A stretch of 45,793 nucleotides of DNA from Fibrobacteria bacterium GUT307 (GCA_001462235.1 LIUI01000030.1:1-45793), one strand, 5' to 3'. Positions 13,911 through 22,631 are shown, numbered from the stretch's first letter. The notes: generated by a model from the letters alone, not told the origin. A program made the numbers and translations.

Positions 13911-16094
13911 ATGAATAAAAAACTGATTTTTGCCCTTTTCTCTTGTTCTGTAGCTTTTGCTGCAGAGAATTTGGAACAGCAAATAGATAATAGGTTAGAA
14001 GATATTAACGCACGTAAAGGAATTGAAATAGGCGGAACAGTTCGCAGTGCTTCTTATAATTCTTATTTTGAATCTCCCCAAGACAAAGCAGGTGCAAATG
14101 GCGTATTCACAAATAAAATGCCAAACCATGAAATAGCGGAATTTGTGCAATTGGATTTGGATTTTAAATTCCGCCCCTGGGATATTATAAATGCCAACTT
14201 GAAATTGCGTTTAGGTGCGGGAATGCAAGAGTACTTTGCCGCCGCCTCTACAACGGTAAATGTTCCGTGGATGAATATAGAAGGCAATTGGGGTGAGAAT
14301 TTTTATTGGGTTGTAGGAGACTTTCGCCAGTCTTATTCTCCGTTAACGCTTTATATGCCGGGTTTAGACATTATGTATGAGCCAACGGCTTTTGCCCGTA
14401 AAAGAGAAATGGCTCAAAAAGATGCCCTATTAGAGGGCAACCAAAGAAATTTGCAGGGCTTTAATTTGCAATTCCGTCCACAGCTCGGGGAACTTTTGGG
14501 TGAACTTAGAGTAGAAGCACTCGGTGCGCGTTTGCGCCGTGCAGGTTTTTTGGATGCAAGCGGGGCAATGGGCAATATGCTCCCTAACGAAGGCATTCCG
14601 GGTGCTACCCAAGCGGGGCGTTTTGATAAATTCTTGTTAGGCGGCAATCTTGAATTATTGCCTCTTAATAAAAACCTGTTAGTTGGCGCTACTTACTTGT
14701 CAATATTTGACGATGAAAGTTCTTCTAAATACTACGATACCACAGGCTTGCGTTTAGATCAATTTAATAGGGATTTCTTGGTAAACACTTTGGATTCTTT
14801 GCCTCAAAAAACAACTGTTTTCGCAGGCCGCTTAGGTGCAGATGTAGCTGGCATATTGGAGAGCAATTCTTTGATAGCAAATTTAACCGCAGAACTTGCA
14901 ATGTCTAACGATGAAGTTGCCGGCGTTCAAGAAACCGGCAAAGCAATTCTTGCCCAAATTGATTTGGGTTATAAAGAAGATGCTATAAATATTGTTCTCT
15001 CCAGTTCCTTTATTCGCAACGATTTACATTGGTTTAACAATGTAGCCCAGTCTCCTTCCTTTTTTGCACGTAGAGTGCTAAACAGCGATAAAGATGTTGG
15101 TTGCAATTCTAATACATGTGCAACATCACAAGACCAAGCTTTAAATTTAAGCAAGTATGGGGTTTATTCACCCCTTTATTCCACATTCGATGCTCTTTAT
15201 TTCTTTACGCCAAAGCATTCTCCAATGACAGCTTCTCTTGGTTCCGGGGAGCCACTAGCCGGTGCGCAAACAGATAGCTACAATATAAGGCCATACACTA
15301 AAAATTCTTGGAGCACCTCTACTTTAACACGCGCAGAACTCGCTTTGCTGGAGGAACTTTCTGACCTTAACCTGCAAATGGCTTTGCCAAGTGGTTTTGC
15401 AACCTCTAACCGCACAGGTTTTCAAGAGGTTTTAACAGCAAATTGGAAGGGTTTGGCAGAAGTAAAAGGTTTATTTGCCAGCTTTGAGCAAGTCTCAGAA
15501 AATGCCGGGGCAAAACCCGCAAAATACACGGAATTTGGAGGTGGTGCAAAGGTGGATGTTTTGGGATTTTTGGGCTTTGAGCAAAACCCCCTTGAGTTAA
15601 GCGGGAGTTATAAAAAATCTGCAAAAGAACAGCAATGGGCAAACTTTGGGCAGGCAGAATTTACCAGCGATTTTATGAATGCTGGTGTGTATTACCGCTT
15701 TTTTAGAAAGTTTGGTTTAACTTTGGGGTACCAGCAAATAAATTCAGATATGAATTTACCCGGAGCAAATGCTCAAAGGGAGCAAACAGCTAATCTAAGA
15801 GTTTCTATTGTTCCGGTTGTAAAGGCAACTCAAAATCAGTGGATGGCAGGCATAGACTACACTGTAGCCCCCAATGCTTGGCTTTCCATAAACTACGGAG
15901 TTGTGAGTGTAGAAAACACTTATAACGTAGAGGGTTTTGTGGATGAAGAAGGGAACATAATCAGAGTAAATAATGGTAAAAGAACGAATTTACCCGGCTA
16001 TGCTGTTGTAAACGGAGTTGAGGCGGGAAAAACGGAGTTAAAGCATGAATTTTCGCGTAATATTCTTGAAGCAACCATCAATGTGGAATTTTAA
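13911..16094 (+). CDS. Outer-membrane beta-barrel protein 2 of the envelope operon
   Basis: The product has 727 aa with a signal peptide (MNKKLIFALFSCSVAFA). The N-terminal mature region is predicted coiled (LEQQIDNRLEDINARKGIEIGG), followed by strand after strand of barrel-like sequence ending ATINVEF. The segment SYSPLTLYMPGLDIMYEP, followed by NQRNLQGFNLQF, aligns by eye with the next gene product, so the two are paralogues. A GAGG site lies 9 nt before the ATG and 15 nt separate it from the previous gene. No known porin family is recognised. It may import oligosaccharides or anchor surface proteins, both inferred. Confidence 0.78.
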   Translation: MNKKLIFALFSCSVAFAAENLEQQIDNRLEDINARKGIEIGGTVRSASYNSYFESPQDKAGANGVFTNKMPNHEIAEFVQLDLDFKFRPWDIINANLKLRLGAGMQEYFAAASTTVNVPWMNIEGNWGENFYWVVGDFRQSYSPLTLYMPGLDIMYEPTAFARKREMAQKDALLEGNQRNLQGFNLQFRPQLGELLGELRVEALGARLRRAGFLDASGAMGNMLPNEGIPGATQAGRFDKFLLGGNLELLPLNKNLLVGATYLSIFDDESSSKYYDTTGLRLDQFNRDFLVNTLDSLPQKTTVFAGRLGADVAGILESNSLIANLTAELAMSNDEVAGVQETGKAILAQIDLGYKEDAINIVLSSSFIRNDLHWFNNVAQSPSFFARRVLNSDKDVGCNSNTCATSQDQALNLSKYGVYSPLYSTFDALYFFTPKHSPMTASLGSGEPLAGAQTDSYNIRPYTKNSWSTSTLTRAELALLEELSDLNLQMALPSGFATSNRTGFQEVLTANWKGLAEVKGLFASFEQVSENAGAKPAKYTEFGGGAKVDVLGFLGFEQNPLELSGSYKKSAKEQQWANFGQAEFTSDFMNAGVYYRFFRKFGLTLGYQQINSDMNLPGANAQREQTANLRVSIVPVVKATQNQWMAGIDYTVAPNAWLSINYGVVSVENTYNVEGFVDEEGNIIRVNNGKRTNLPGYAVVNGVEAGKTELKHEFSRNILEATINVEF

Positions 16095-16103
16095 GGGGTG
16101 AAT

Positions 16104-18218
16104 ATGAATTTGCAATTAACATCTAAAACCGCCTTGTTCGCCTTGGGTTTGTTTTCTTGCCTTTCTTTTGCTCAAGAAGCCGATGCTTCTGTGGAGAGCA
16201 AAGCCATGCTTTCCGTATTAGACAGCATAGAAGAAAATGTTACAGGTTTTGCCGTAAACGGGCGTGCTAAAAGCGGGCTTTTGTATTCCGGTTTAAGTTC
16301 AGAAGCTTTGCCGAATGAAGAAAAAGTTTCCGAATATTCTGCCTTTACGGATTTTTTGCTAAGTATTTCCGTGCGTCCAAGCAATGAAACAAAAGCTACC
16401 TTTGACCTTCAATTTCACAAAGACTGGCAATCTGCCTACCGTGAGGGCAATAATTCTCCTATAATAAGATGGTGGTCTTACGATGGCAACATTTTAGATA
16501 AAAAACTAAAATTCAATTTGGGAACAATGCGCCTTGCTTATACGCCTTTAACACTTTATTTGCCAGAACCAGACCTTATAGCAGAACCGGAGATATTTTC
16601 CGATCTCAAAAAAGAAGCTATGGAAGAAAGATACCTAGATGGCACAAATCGCAGGCTTTTGCAGGGTTTGAATCTTGAATTCTCAACTCCGGCAGGAATT
16701 TTGGATAAGGTATTTTTGCAGGGAACCATTGTGCGCTTGCGCAAAGTTGCAGACGAAACAGATAGAGTCTCTTTTGATTTTGACCCAAATAAAGACAGAT
16801 TTTCTGCCGGTGCCCGCATTGGCATAGAAACATTCGGTTTTTCCTTTAGCTTAAACGAAATTTACACCTTTAACAGATACGGCAGTTCTTTAAAAAATGT
16901 TAGAGTAGATTCCCTTATAGACTACGAAAGGAACAATGTGCTGAGTTTTGAATTAAATTATAATGGAAAAGAACTGCTTTCTGGCCCGATTGGTTTTGGT
17001 GTTGGGGCAGAGTATGCTATTTCCAGATGGAACTACAGGCGAGATGGAAGAATAGAAGGAGACTCAGTAACCAACTTGGTATTTTTGAATATGGATCCAA
17101 GTTTGATACCTGTTTTTATTTCACCATCTGCTTCTGGGAGTATTTACCCGTATTACAGAACTACTGTGAGTTCCTCTCCCAAATACAAAGTGTTAAGGGA
17201 TAGTTCCTTGAACAATAATGGAGCTTTGCTAGCAAATGCTTTTATTACTTTTAACCAAGAGCCTTTTGATGCAAAATTATCTGCTCATTACTTAAATATC
17301 AATAAATATTTTGAATCAGAACTTGCTGCATCCCCTGCTTATTTGCCCGGCTTGCCTATATTGAACAGCGATGCTGCTCTAGGTTATGGTTTGGCGCAAT
17401 TCCGCACGGCTTCTTTAGAAAATATGTATTATTCCAATTATTACACTTTGCCTCTTAGTGCAGCAACAATAGTGAGTGGTACTCAAGGGCGGCCAGCTAA
17501 TGTGATAAACGATAGTTCTTTTTCCAAATCTGTACGCCTAGATAATAATTATAAATTGGTTCATTACTACCGCAATGCTTACACCCAGCAAACATATACG
17601 CGTATGGAGCGTGAAAAAGACTCACATTTTGCATTCATAGACCCTTCTGTAAACATGGCTTTGCCTTATGGCTATGCCACTCCAGATAGAAGGGGTGCTG
17701 GGGCAGATTTGAATTTCACTTTCAATAAAGCTATTCGGTTGAGTGGAGTGTTTGGCTCTTATTCCTCTGAATTTAGCGATTATACCCGTTTGGGCGGTGG
17801 TTTGGAAATTAATGTGGCAAGTTTGGCAGGTTTAAGCAATGCTATTGTAATTTCTGGCTCTTATGAGCAGAATAAAGAAGAAGGAGGCGTTTATAACCCC
17901 CAAGTTGACCGCATTATGGCAGGAGCAAAAGTAGTTCTATGGCGCAACATTTCTTTATTAGGCGGTTTTCAGCAGCTTTCAAAGGAATATAAAAATCCTT
18001 ACGTAATTGTAAACGATGCAGATGGTTATTTTGCTGTTAACAAAACAGGCGAAATGTTGGTTATAGCGGGCCCGCAAATTAAAATCAGCGAAAGGGCAAA
18101 TTTCTCTTTGCAAGGTGGTTTGCTCAAAAACTCTATTTCCTTTATAATAGACGAAGGTAAAAAAGATGTTGATTTAGATAAATTTATTATGTCTGGCTCG
18201 GTAACGGTGGAGTTTTAA
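16104..18218 (+). CDS. Outer-membrane beta-barrel protein 3 of the envelope operon
   Basis: The ATG at 16104, with AAGGGG 6 nt upstream, is preferred to the GTG two codons earlier. The product has 704 aa, a signal peptide (ending LSFAQ), and the paralogous block AYTPLTLYLPEPDLIAEP...NRRLLQGLNLEF. It ends in SGSVTVEF, with the same terminal V-E-F as barrel 2. Only 9 nt separate it from the gene before. Divergence between barrels 2 and 3 outside these blocks is high, so the duplication is old and the copies have probably specialised. No T9SS tail. Confidence 0.78.
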   Translation: MNLQLTSKTALFALGLFSCLSFAQEADASVESKAMLSVLDSIEENVTGFAVNGRAKSGLLYSGLSSEALPNEEKVSEYSAFTDFLLSISVRPSNETKATFDLQFHKDWQSAYREGNNSPIIRWWSYDGNILDKKLKFNLGTMRLAYTPLTLYLPEPDLIAEPEIFSDLKKEAMEERYLDGTNRRLLQGLNLEFSTPAGILDKVFLQGTIVRLRKVADETDRVSFDFDPNKDRFSAGARIGIETFGFSFSLNEIYTFNRYGSSLKNVRVDSLIDYERNNVLSFELNYNGKELLSGPIGFGVGAEYAISRWNYRRDGRIEGDSVTNLVFLNMDPSLIPVFISPSASGSIYPYYRTTVSSSPKYKVLRDSSLNNNGALLANAFITFNQEPFDAKLSAHYLNINKYFESELAASPAYLPGLPILNSDAALGYGLAQFRTASLENMYYSNYYTLPLSAATIVSGTQGRPANVINDSSFSKSVRLDNNYKLVHYYRNAYTQQTYTRMEREKDSHFAFIDPSVNMALPYGYATPDRRGAGADLNFTFNKAIRLSGVFGSYSSEFSDYTRLGGGLEINVASLAGLSNAIVISGSYEQNKEEGGVYNPQVDRIMAGAKVVLWRNISLLGGFQQLSKEYKNPYVIVNDADGYFAVNKTGEMLVIAGPQIKISERANFSLQGGLLKNSISFIIDEGKKDVDLDKFIMSGSVTVEF

Positions 18219-18230
18219 GGAGAATTGCAT

Positions 18231-19139
18231 ATGAAAAAAGAATTGTTGTTTTTTTTGTGCGTGGCAGCCGCCTTGCTTTTTGGTTCTTGTTCCGATTATT
18301 CCCTAGACAAGGAAGAACAACTTGATTTGCCAAAAGATTTTGATTGGCGTACGTATGCAGAAATAAATAAAGATGCTGTTGTTAGCCAATTAGTGTTATC
18401 CGTAAGTGCAAAGAACAGGGAATTTAGACCAGCCGGCACAAGCCAAGCAGATTCCATTGCGAGCGCGCTCAGCAATTGCAAGAACGTTCTTTCTAATGCA
18501 GATTTAACAAAGAAAATCTATTTAAACTACGCTAATTGCCCCGCAAAGGGTTGGTTTCAGAACGGAAAATGCACCGGAATATACGCTAACAATAGCAATT
18601 ATAGCAAACCTGTTGTATCAAACGGAGATACCACGTGGACTTGTGCTATAGGAGCTTGCTGGCGCGGTGGCTGGAATGAAATAAGCGATAAAGATGCGGA
18701 ATGCACAGGAGATGAAGAACTTGACTGGGGCAAAGCTTGGTGCGATGCCGTTCCAAAGCCTCTTGAAGGTTTTATTCAAGATAGCGTAGCGCAATACACA
18801 GGAGCAACGGGTTCCAGGCCCTCTTTTGCACCTATTAGAATGATGTGCCAGTTTGTGCCAAAAGCAGAAAGCCCGGAAGAAGCAGAGGCTTACTTAAAAA
18901 GTTTTTATTACTTAGAAGATAATTCAATAGAATATGGCCCTAATTTTGACTACACTCTTGTTGTGCAGCATTATTTCTATATAGGCCTTGGCGATGGCAG
19001 GCCTTACAAATATTGCGATGGAGATATTGGCGAAGAAAGAAATCCGGGCCTTGCAGATAAGCGGGGTTCATATGACGATTATAGCAAAAATTCATTTTGT
19101 TTTAATAAAAGCGATGAAAAGGTATACGTGACGAAGTGA
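18231..19139 (+). CDS. Cysteine-rich outer-membrane lipoprotein of the envelope operon
   Basis: The ATG at 18231 has AAGGAG 8 nt upstream. The product (302 aa) has a lipoprotein signal peptide with lipobox LLFGSCSDYS. The mature part carries roughly ten further cysteines, several in close pairs (CPAKGWFQNGKC; CAIGACWRGGW; AECTGDEE), suggesting disulfide-stabilised loops. CPAKGWFQNGKCTGIYANNS and TWTCAIGACWRGGWNE look like two small related modules. I do not recognise the family. Its place between three barrels and a GH18-like protein suggests a surface-exposed partner of the barrels, comparable in position to a SusD-like lipoprotein but not homologous to it. Confidence 0.75.
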   Translation: MKKELLFFLCVAAALLFGSCSDYSLDKEEQLDLPKDFDWRTYAEINKDAVVSQLVLSVSAKNREFRPAGTSQADSIASALSNCKNVLSNADLTKKIYLNYANCPAKGWFQNGKCTGIYANNSNYSKPVVSNGDTTWTCAIGACWRGGWNEISDKDAECTGDEELDWGKAWCDAVPKPLEGFIQDSVAQYTGATGSRPSFAPIRMMCQFVPKAESPEEAEAYLKSFYYLEDNSIEYGPNFDYTLVVQHYFYIGLGDGRPYKYCDGDIGEERNPGLADKRGSYDDYSKNSFCFNKSDEKVYVTK

Positions 19140-19147
19140 GGTTTGCG

Positions 19148-20173
19148 ATGAAAAAGAATTTGCTGTTTTTTGTTTTGTTTTTTGCTGCAACGCTCTTTGC
19201 CCAAAACGGGGTAATCGCTTATTTCCCTCATTGGGCGCAGTATTCGCAATTTAAGCCTGCAGATGTGCGCTACAATTTTGTAACAGAAGTCCGCTACGGT
19301 TATTTAACGCCAAGCGGCTCTGAATTGGCTTTTGCAGATGAGTCTGATAAAGACAACTTTTTGGAATTGGTAAAGCTGGCAAAAGCCGCCAAGGTTAAAA
19401 TTACCGTTGCCGTAGGCGGATTGGGAAGTGAAAGCGCAATGGCAGAGGCTTATTCAAATTCTGCGGGTTTTGCAAAGGCAGCTGCAGCCTTCAAAAGAGA
19501 ATATGGCATAGATGGTTTTGAATTAGATGGCGGGGCAATAGATGCTTCCGGTGCAAGTAGCCTTATTAAGTTGGCTAATGAACTGGCTAACGAGGGAATT
19601 TCCGTTTCCATAGCTGCCCCCGGGGAAGAATCCTTGGCAGGTGAATTTAGCGATATTGGCAAAATAGATGCAATTTCCCTTTGGTTCACAGACGCTGCCT
19701 CCGCAAACGACTCTCAAGTAAAACCCAATTCCAACACAAGCGAAAATATTAAGGTTTTAGCCGCTTTTGCAAGCGCAGGCGTTCCTAAAAATAAATTGGT
19801 GCCAATCCTTCCTTTTTATGGCAAAACCTTTTACCACGCAAATGGCTTAGGTTCCTCGCACGAGGGCGCAGGTTCCGGCAATGATGGCGTTTTGCCATAC
19901 AAAGACATTCTAGACAAACTCAAAACCGCAGAAGCCTATAAAGTAAGCTTTGACGAGCCCAGCAAAAGCGAAGTTGCCGTAAGCGAAGGCGAAACCATAG
20001 TATTTAACGGCATTCCTTCGGTTAAAGCAATCTCAGAAGCCGTAAAATCAAACGGCTATGGCGGAGTAGCAGTCTTTGATATTTCCGGAGACCACAAGGA
20101 ACCCATAGTTTCCCTCTTGGTAACAATAGGCCAGGTTCTAAGGCCAACAATAGATTATAAAAAGAAACGGTAG
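19148..20173 (+). CDS. GH18-like (chitinase-fold) exported protein lacking the catalytic glutamate
   Basis: The ATG at 19148 follows GTGAGG and overlaps the preceding operon member's region; the track GTG start is too early. The product (341 aa) has a signal peptide (ending ATLFAQ) and a TIM-barrel pattern of GH18: GVIAYFPHWAQY at strand 1, VKITVAVGG at strand 3, LVPILPFYGKTF at a late strand, GGVAVFDISGD at the end. The diagnostic DGxDxDxE site at strand 4 reads DGFELDGG, so the proton donor Glu is replaced by Gly. It is therefore probably a glycan-binding or scaffolding pseudoenzyme. It is the last gene of the operon. Confidence 0.82.
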   Translation: MKKNLLFFVLFFAATLFAQNGVIAYFPHWAQYSQFKPADVRYNFVTEVRYGYLTPSGSELAFADESDKDNFLELVKLAKAAKVKITVAVGGLGSESAMAEAYSNSAGFAKAAAAFKREYGIDGFELDGGAIDASGASSLIKLANELANEGISVSIAAPGEESLAGEFSDIGKIDAISLWFTDAASANDSQVKPNSNTSENIKVLAAFASAGVPKNKLVPILPFYGKTFYHANGLGSSHEGAGSGNDGVLPYKDILDKLKTAEAYKVSFDEPSKSEVAVSEGETIVFNGIPSVKAISEAVKSNGYGGVAVFDISGDHKEPIVSLLVTIGQVLRPTIDYKKKR

Positions 20174-20193
20174 GGGCGTTGCCTGCAACGCCC
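20174..20193. terminator. Possible hairpin terminator between convergent genes
   Basis: GGGCGTTG and CAACGCCC form an 8-bp stem with a 4-nt loop (a ninth pair is possible). It sits exactly between the stops of the GH18-like and SprA-related genes. The T run is poor, so it may be an attenuating hairpin or a dispersed palindrome. Confidence 0.4.
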
Positions 20194-20784
20194 TTATACC
20201 GTTTCAACGCCCCGTTCCTGTCCCTGTTTTTCTGCCAATTCCCTTTGGGCATCTTGGGCCATTTTTGTGGCATCGGCTGCTATTTGCCTGTCTGAGGGCG
20301 AAGGGTCTGCGGGGGCAAGGGCGGCTTTGCGGACTATTTCTGCCTTTCTTATGGTTGCTTCCGGGGTGTTTTCCTTGCTTGTATCTATGTTTACATGCCC
20401 GGAATTAGCGTATCTTTTGCCATCCGGGCCTGTTACATATTCGTAATTTGCGCCGCCACGGGCATAGCCGCCTGCTGCGCTTAAATGTGCTTGCTCATGG
20501 GTGCGTACATTTCTGTCTATTTTTTCCAGTTCATCTACTTTTCTCTGCTCTTCTTCGCTAAGTTCTTCTGGGCCCCCCTTTTTTTCTGGATTATCTTTTT
20601 CCAGAGCATCCCAGCCTAAATCAGAAAAGGATAGCTTGTAGCCTTTTGAGCCGTTTTCGTTATCGTCGCTGTTTTCGTTTTGGGGATTAGTGCTTTCCGG
20701 CTGGTTTTTGTGTGTAAGAGCACCCGTTCCGTTAACTTCTGCCACGGAATATTCATTATTGGAACCGTGAATGGATTCTATCAT
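20194..20784 (-). CDS. SprA-related putative metallopeptidase (CJM1_0395-like family)
   Basis: This 196-aa cytoplasmic-looking protein has a disordered, Asn/Asp/Glu-rich N-terminal third and a conserved core. The core is RTHEQAHLSAAGGYARGGANYEYVTGPDGKRYANSGHVNID, containing the zinc-type HExxH motif (HEQAH) and the GPDGK[RQ]YA-x-GHV signature of the SprA-related family. A long charged helix follows (KAEIVRKAALAPADPSPSD). The family is annotated as putative metalloprotease and its substrate is not known. Upstream stands a perfect sigma-28 (FliA) promoter, so expression probably belongs to a motility or surface-behaviour regulon. It is unrelated in fold to the large T9SS translocon SprA. Confidence 0.85.
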   Translation of the reverse strand: MIESIHGSNNEYSVAEVNGTGALTHKNQPESTNPQNENSDDNENGSKGYKLSFSDLGWDALEKDNPEKKGGPEELSEEEQRKVDELEKIDRNVRTHEQAHLSAAGGYARGGANYEYVTGPDGKRYANSGHVNIDTSKENTPEATIRKAEIVRKAALAPADPSPSDRQIAADATKMAQDAQRELAEKQGQERGVETV

Positions 20785-20803
20785 ATATGTGCCCTTACTA
20801 GGG

Positions 20804-20830
20804 TTATCGGCATATTTTTTAAAAACTTTA
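20804..20830 (-). promoter_or_regulatory. Sigma-28 (FliA-type) promoter
   Basis: On the minus strand, TAAAGTTT (-35, 20823-20830), an 11-nt spacer and GCCGATAA (-10, 20804-20811) match the FliA consensus at every position. The predicted start lies about 13 nt before the ATG of the SprA-related gene, and the element sits entirely between that gene and the stop of the lipid kinase. Confidence 0.82.
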
Positions 20831-20840
20831 GCACTTTTTT

Positions 20841-21770
20841 TTACAAATGCAATATTTTTATTCTGCCCCCGAATTCTATGCGAACCGGCATTTCCAGTTT
20901 GCCGCTAAAATCTTCGCCGTCTATTTGGATAAATTCGTCTTTTTTAAGGTTAATCTCAATTTCTTTGGCTTTCATAACAGAATGGCCTGCCCCAATGGTA
21001 ACCGCCTTAAAAAAGGTCCTTATGGACTTTATTCGCAGCACTTCCAGCAAACCGTCTGCTATGTCTGATTTGCCAAAAGGATTGCTGCCGCTGGCAAAAC
21101 TCGGAATATTACCCACTATTACCGAGCGATGGTCGTCTAGGGAAAAACTTTTTTTAACGCCGGATTTATCTATTATGCTGAGTTCCCCGGTTTTTAAGCG
21201 ATAGTTCCTATCTGCAAAAAATCTTCTTACATAATGCAGTTTATTCTTTAGCACGGAATTGCCGGCTATTTTGCCTTCTGCTCTGTCACGGTTAAAATCA
21301 TGGGCTATGCGAGCGTCTATGCCTGCAGAAAAGTAATTGGCCATTGCAAATTTTCCGTTTATTTTCCATAAATCAAAATTTTTGGACTCTGCCACCACCA
21401 GCTTGCGAACAAGGTATAGCAAACCCCTGTCCACAAGGGCAGAATAAATATTCAAAACCCTTGCTAAATCGTTCCCTGTACCAAGAGGTATAAGCCCAAT
21501 TTTCCGCCTGAATTTCTCGTTTTGCAAAAGAACGCTAAAAACTGCTGTTGCCGTGCCATCACCGCCAACAGCTATCACGCACTCCGAGTTTGCCAAGGCA
21601 TCCTTAACCTGCTCCTCAAAGCTCCCGTAAATGCTGAATTCCCTTTTCCATTCCTCTTCTTTAAAATTCATAGAACGCATAATTTCCGGCAAAAAATCAA
21701 AAACAACCTTGCCCTGCCCGCCTCCGCTTACAGGATTTATCAAAAAATGAAACTTTCTGGAAATATCCAT
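20841..21770 (-). CDS. Diacylglycerol/lipid kinase family protein
   Basis: The 309-aa protein belongs to the DAGK catalytic (YegS/DgkB/LCB5-like) family. FLINPVSGGGQGKVVFDFLP opens the protein, VIAVGGDGTATAVFSVLL is the GGDGT nucleotide-binding motif near residue 65, and GLIPLGTGNDLARVL the GTGND motif near 95. The second, beta-rich domain (IVGNIPSFASGSNPFGKSDIADGLLEVL) is complete. It phosphorylates a lipid such as diacylglycerol on the inner membrane surface. The ATG lies 9 nt downstream of a TATATT box with no ribosome-binding site. It is divergent from tRNA-Gln and shares that upstream region. Confidence 0.9.
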   Translation of the reverse strand: MDISRKFHFLINPVSGGGQGKVVFDFLPEIMRSMNFKEEEWKREFSIYGSFEEQVKDALANSECVIAVGGDGTATAVFSVLLQNEKFRRKIGLIPLGTGNDLARVLNIYSALVDRGLLYLVRKLVVAESKNFDLWKINGKFAMANYFSAGIDARIAHDFNRDRAEGKIAGNSVLKNKLHYVRRFFADRNYRLKTGELSIIDKSGVKKSFSLDDHRSVIVGNIPSFASGSNPFGKSDIADGLLEVLRIKSIRTFFKAVTIGAGHSVMKAKEIEINLKKDEFIQIDGEDFSGKLEMPVRIEFGGRIKILHL

Positions 21771-21779
21771 GATATATAA

Positions 21780-21785
21780 AATATA
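21780..21785 (-). promoter_or_regulatory. -10 box (TATATT) of the lipid kinase gene
   Basis: CTTATATTTTATATATC runs directly into the ATG, leaving 9 nt after the box. Confidence 0.5.
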
Positions 21786-21805
21786 AGAAATTCCGGCATT
21801 TACCC

Positions 21806-21833
21806 TTGAAAAATATCAAATTTTTTCTATATT
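21806..21833 (+). promoter_or_regulatory. Sigma-70 promoter of tRNA-Gln
   Basis: TTGAAA (21806-21811), 16 nt and TATATT (21828-21833). The tRNA begins 10 nt later. This is the clearest standard promoter in the window and anchors the TTTTTTCTATATTT motif as a true promoter element. Confidence 0.85.
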
Positions 21834-21843
21834 TGTAAGACAC

Positions 21844-21915
21844 TGGGGTATCGTCAAGCGGTAAGACAGCGGGTTTTGATTCCGCGATTCGTTGGTTCGA
21901 ATCCAGCTACCCCAA
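21844..21915 (+). tRNA. tRNA-Gln (anticodon TTG)
   Basis: The cloverleaf closes completely: acceptor TGGGGTA/TACCCCA, D-stem GTC/GAC, anticodon stem GCGGG/TCCGC around loop TTTTGAT, variable GATTC, T-stem GTTGG/CCAGC around TTCGAAT. The anticodon TTG reads Gln. The 3' CCA is not encoded (discriminator A, then TAAAG). No terminator follows; rplY begins 30 nt downstream, so the two are probably co-transcribed. Confidence 0.97.
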
Positions 21916-21945
21916 TAAAGTTTTATCAGCAAAATTGGAGAAATT

Positions 21946-22614
21946 ATGCAATTTACAACTCTCAATGCAAAATCACGCACGATTGGTTCTTCGCGCGATT
22001 GCAGCCGTGCACGCAAAGTAGGCAATATACCGGCTACCTATTACGGCAAAGGTTCCGAGTCTGTTTCCATAAGCATTTTGGAAAAAGATTTGGAAAATGT
22101 TCTTGCCCCCGGCAAAAGATACACCCTGCTAGACCTAGTAATAGACGGCAAGGGTGGCAACCCTGCCATAGTTTACCAATATCAAAAGAACAATATTTCG
22201 CAAAAAATCATCCATATAGACTTTTTGAAAATAGAGGAAAATACCCCGGTTGCGGTGCGAGTTCCCATTCGCTTATCTGGCATACCAATAGGCGTTAAAA
22301 ATCAGGGTGGCAGCCTTTCTCAAGAGAGCCACTACCTGAAGCTCTCTGCAAAACCCGCAGATATTCCCACAAGCATAGAACTAGACATTTCTGAAATGCC
22401 TAACAACACAACCTACTATGCAGAAAAACTGGATTTGGGCAAAGCATCTTTGCTTTCTCCAAAACGTGCGGTTATTTTTACAATATCCAAAGGCCGTGAA
22501 GAAGCAGAAGCTGCCGCTACTCCAGCCGCTGCTGCTGCTCCTGCCGCCGCCGCCGCTGCCCCAGCTGCTGCAGCCAAAAAGGAAGAGCCTAAAAAAGACG
22601 CTAAAAAGAAATAG
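21946..22614 (+). CDS. rplY: 50S ribosomal protein bL25 (CTC/TL5 type)
   Basis: This 222-aa long-form bL25 has the 5S rRNA-binding N-terminal domain ([32 protein letters not shown]) plus the CTC/TL5 beta domain ([44 protein letters not shown]). It ends in a low-complexity Ala/Pro tail with Lys/Glu, longer than in many relatives. GGAG is placed 6 nt upstream of the ATG. It follows tRNA-Gln and precedes mlaF and pth. An rplY-pth pairing is widespread in bacteria. Confidence 0.95.
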   Translation: MQFTTLNAKSRTIGSSRDCSRARKVGNIPATYYGKGSESVSISILEKDLENVLAPGKRYTLLDLVIDGKGGNPAIVYQYQKNNISQKIIHIDFLKIEENTPVAVRVPIRLSGIPIGVKNQGGSLSQESHYLKLSAKPADIPTSIELDISEMPNNTTYYAEKLDLGKASLLSPKRAVIFTISKGREEAEAAATPAAAAAPAAAAAAPAAAAKKEEPKKDAKKK

Positions 22615-22631
22615 TCAACCGATGCGCGCCA

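Noticed and set aside
19148-20173. Active chitinase
   Set aside because: The essential glutamate of the DGxDxDxE motif is absent, so only the GH18 fold is claimed.
20174-20193. Strong intrinsic terminator
   Set aside because: The stem is good but the following T run is too short; kept only as a low-confidence hairpin.
21876-22298. 140-aa ORF starting inside tRNA-Gln
   Set aside because: It runs through the tRNA and the rplY start in another frame; rplY is certain.
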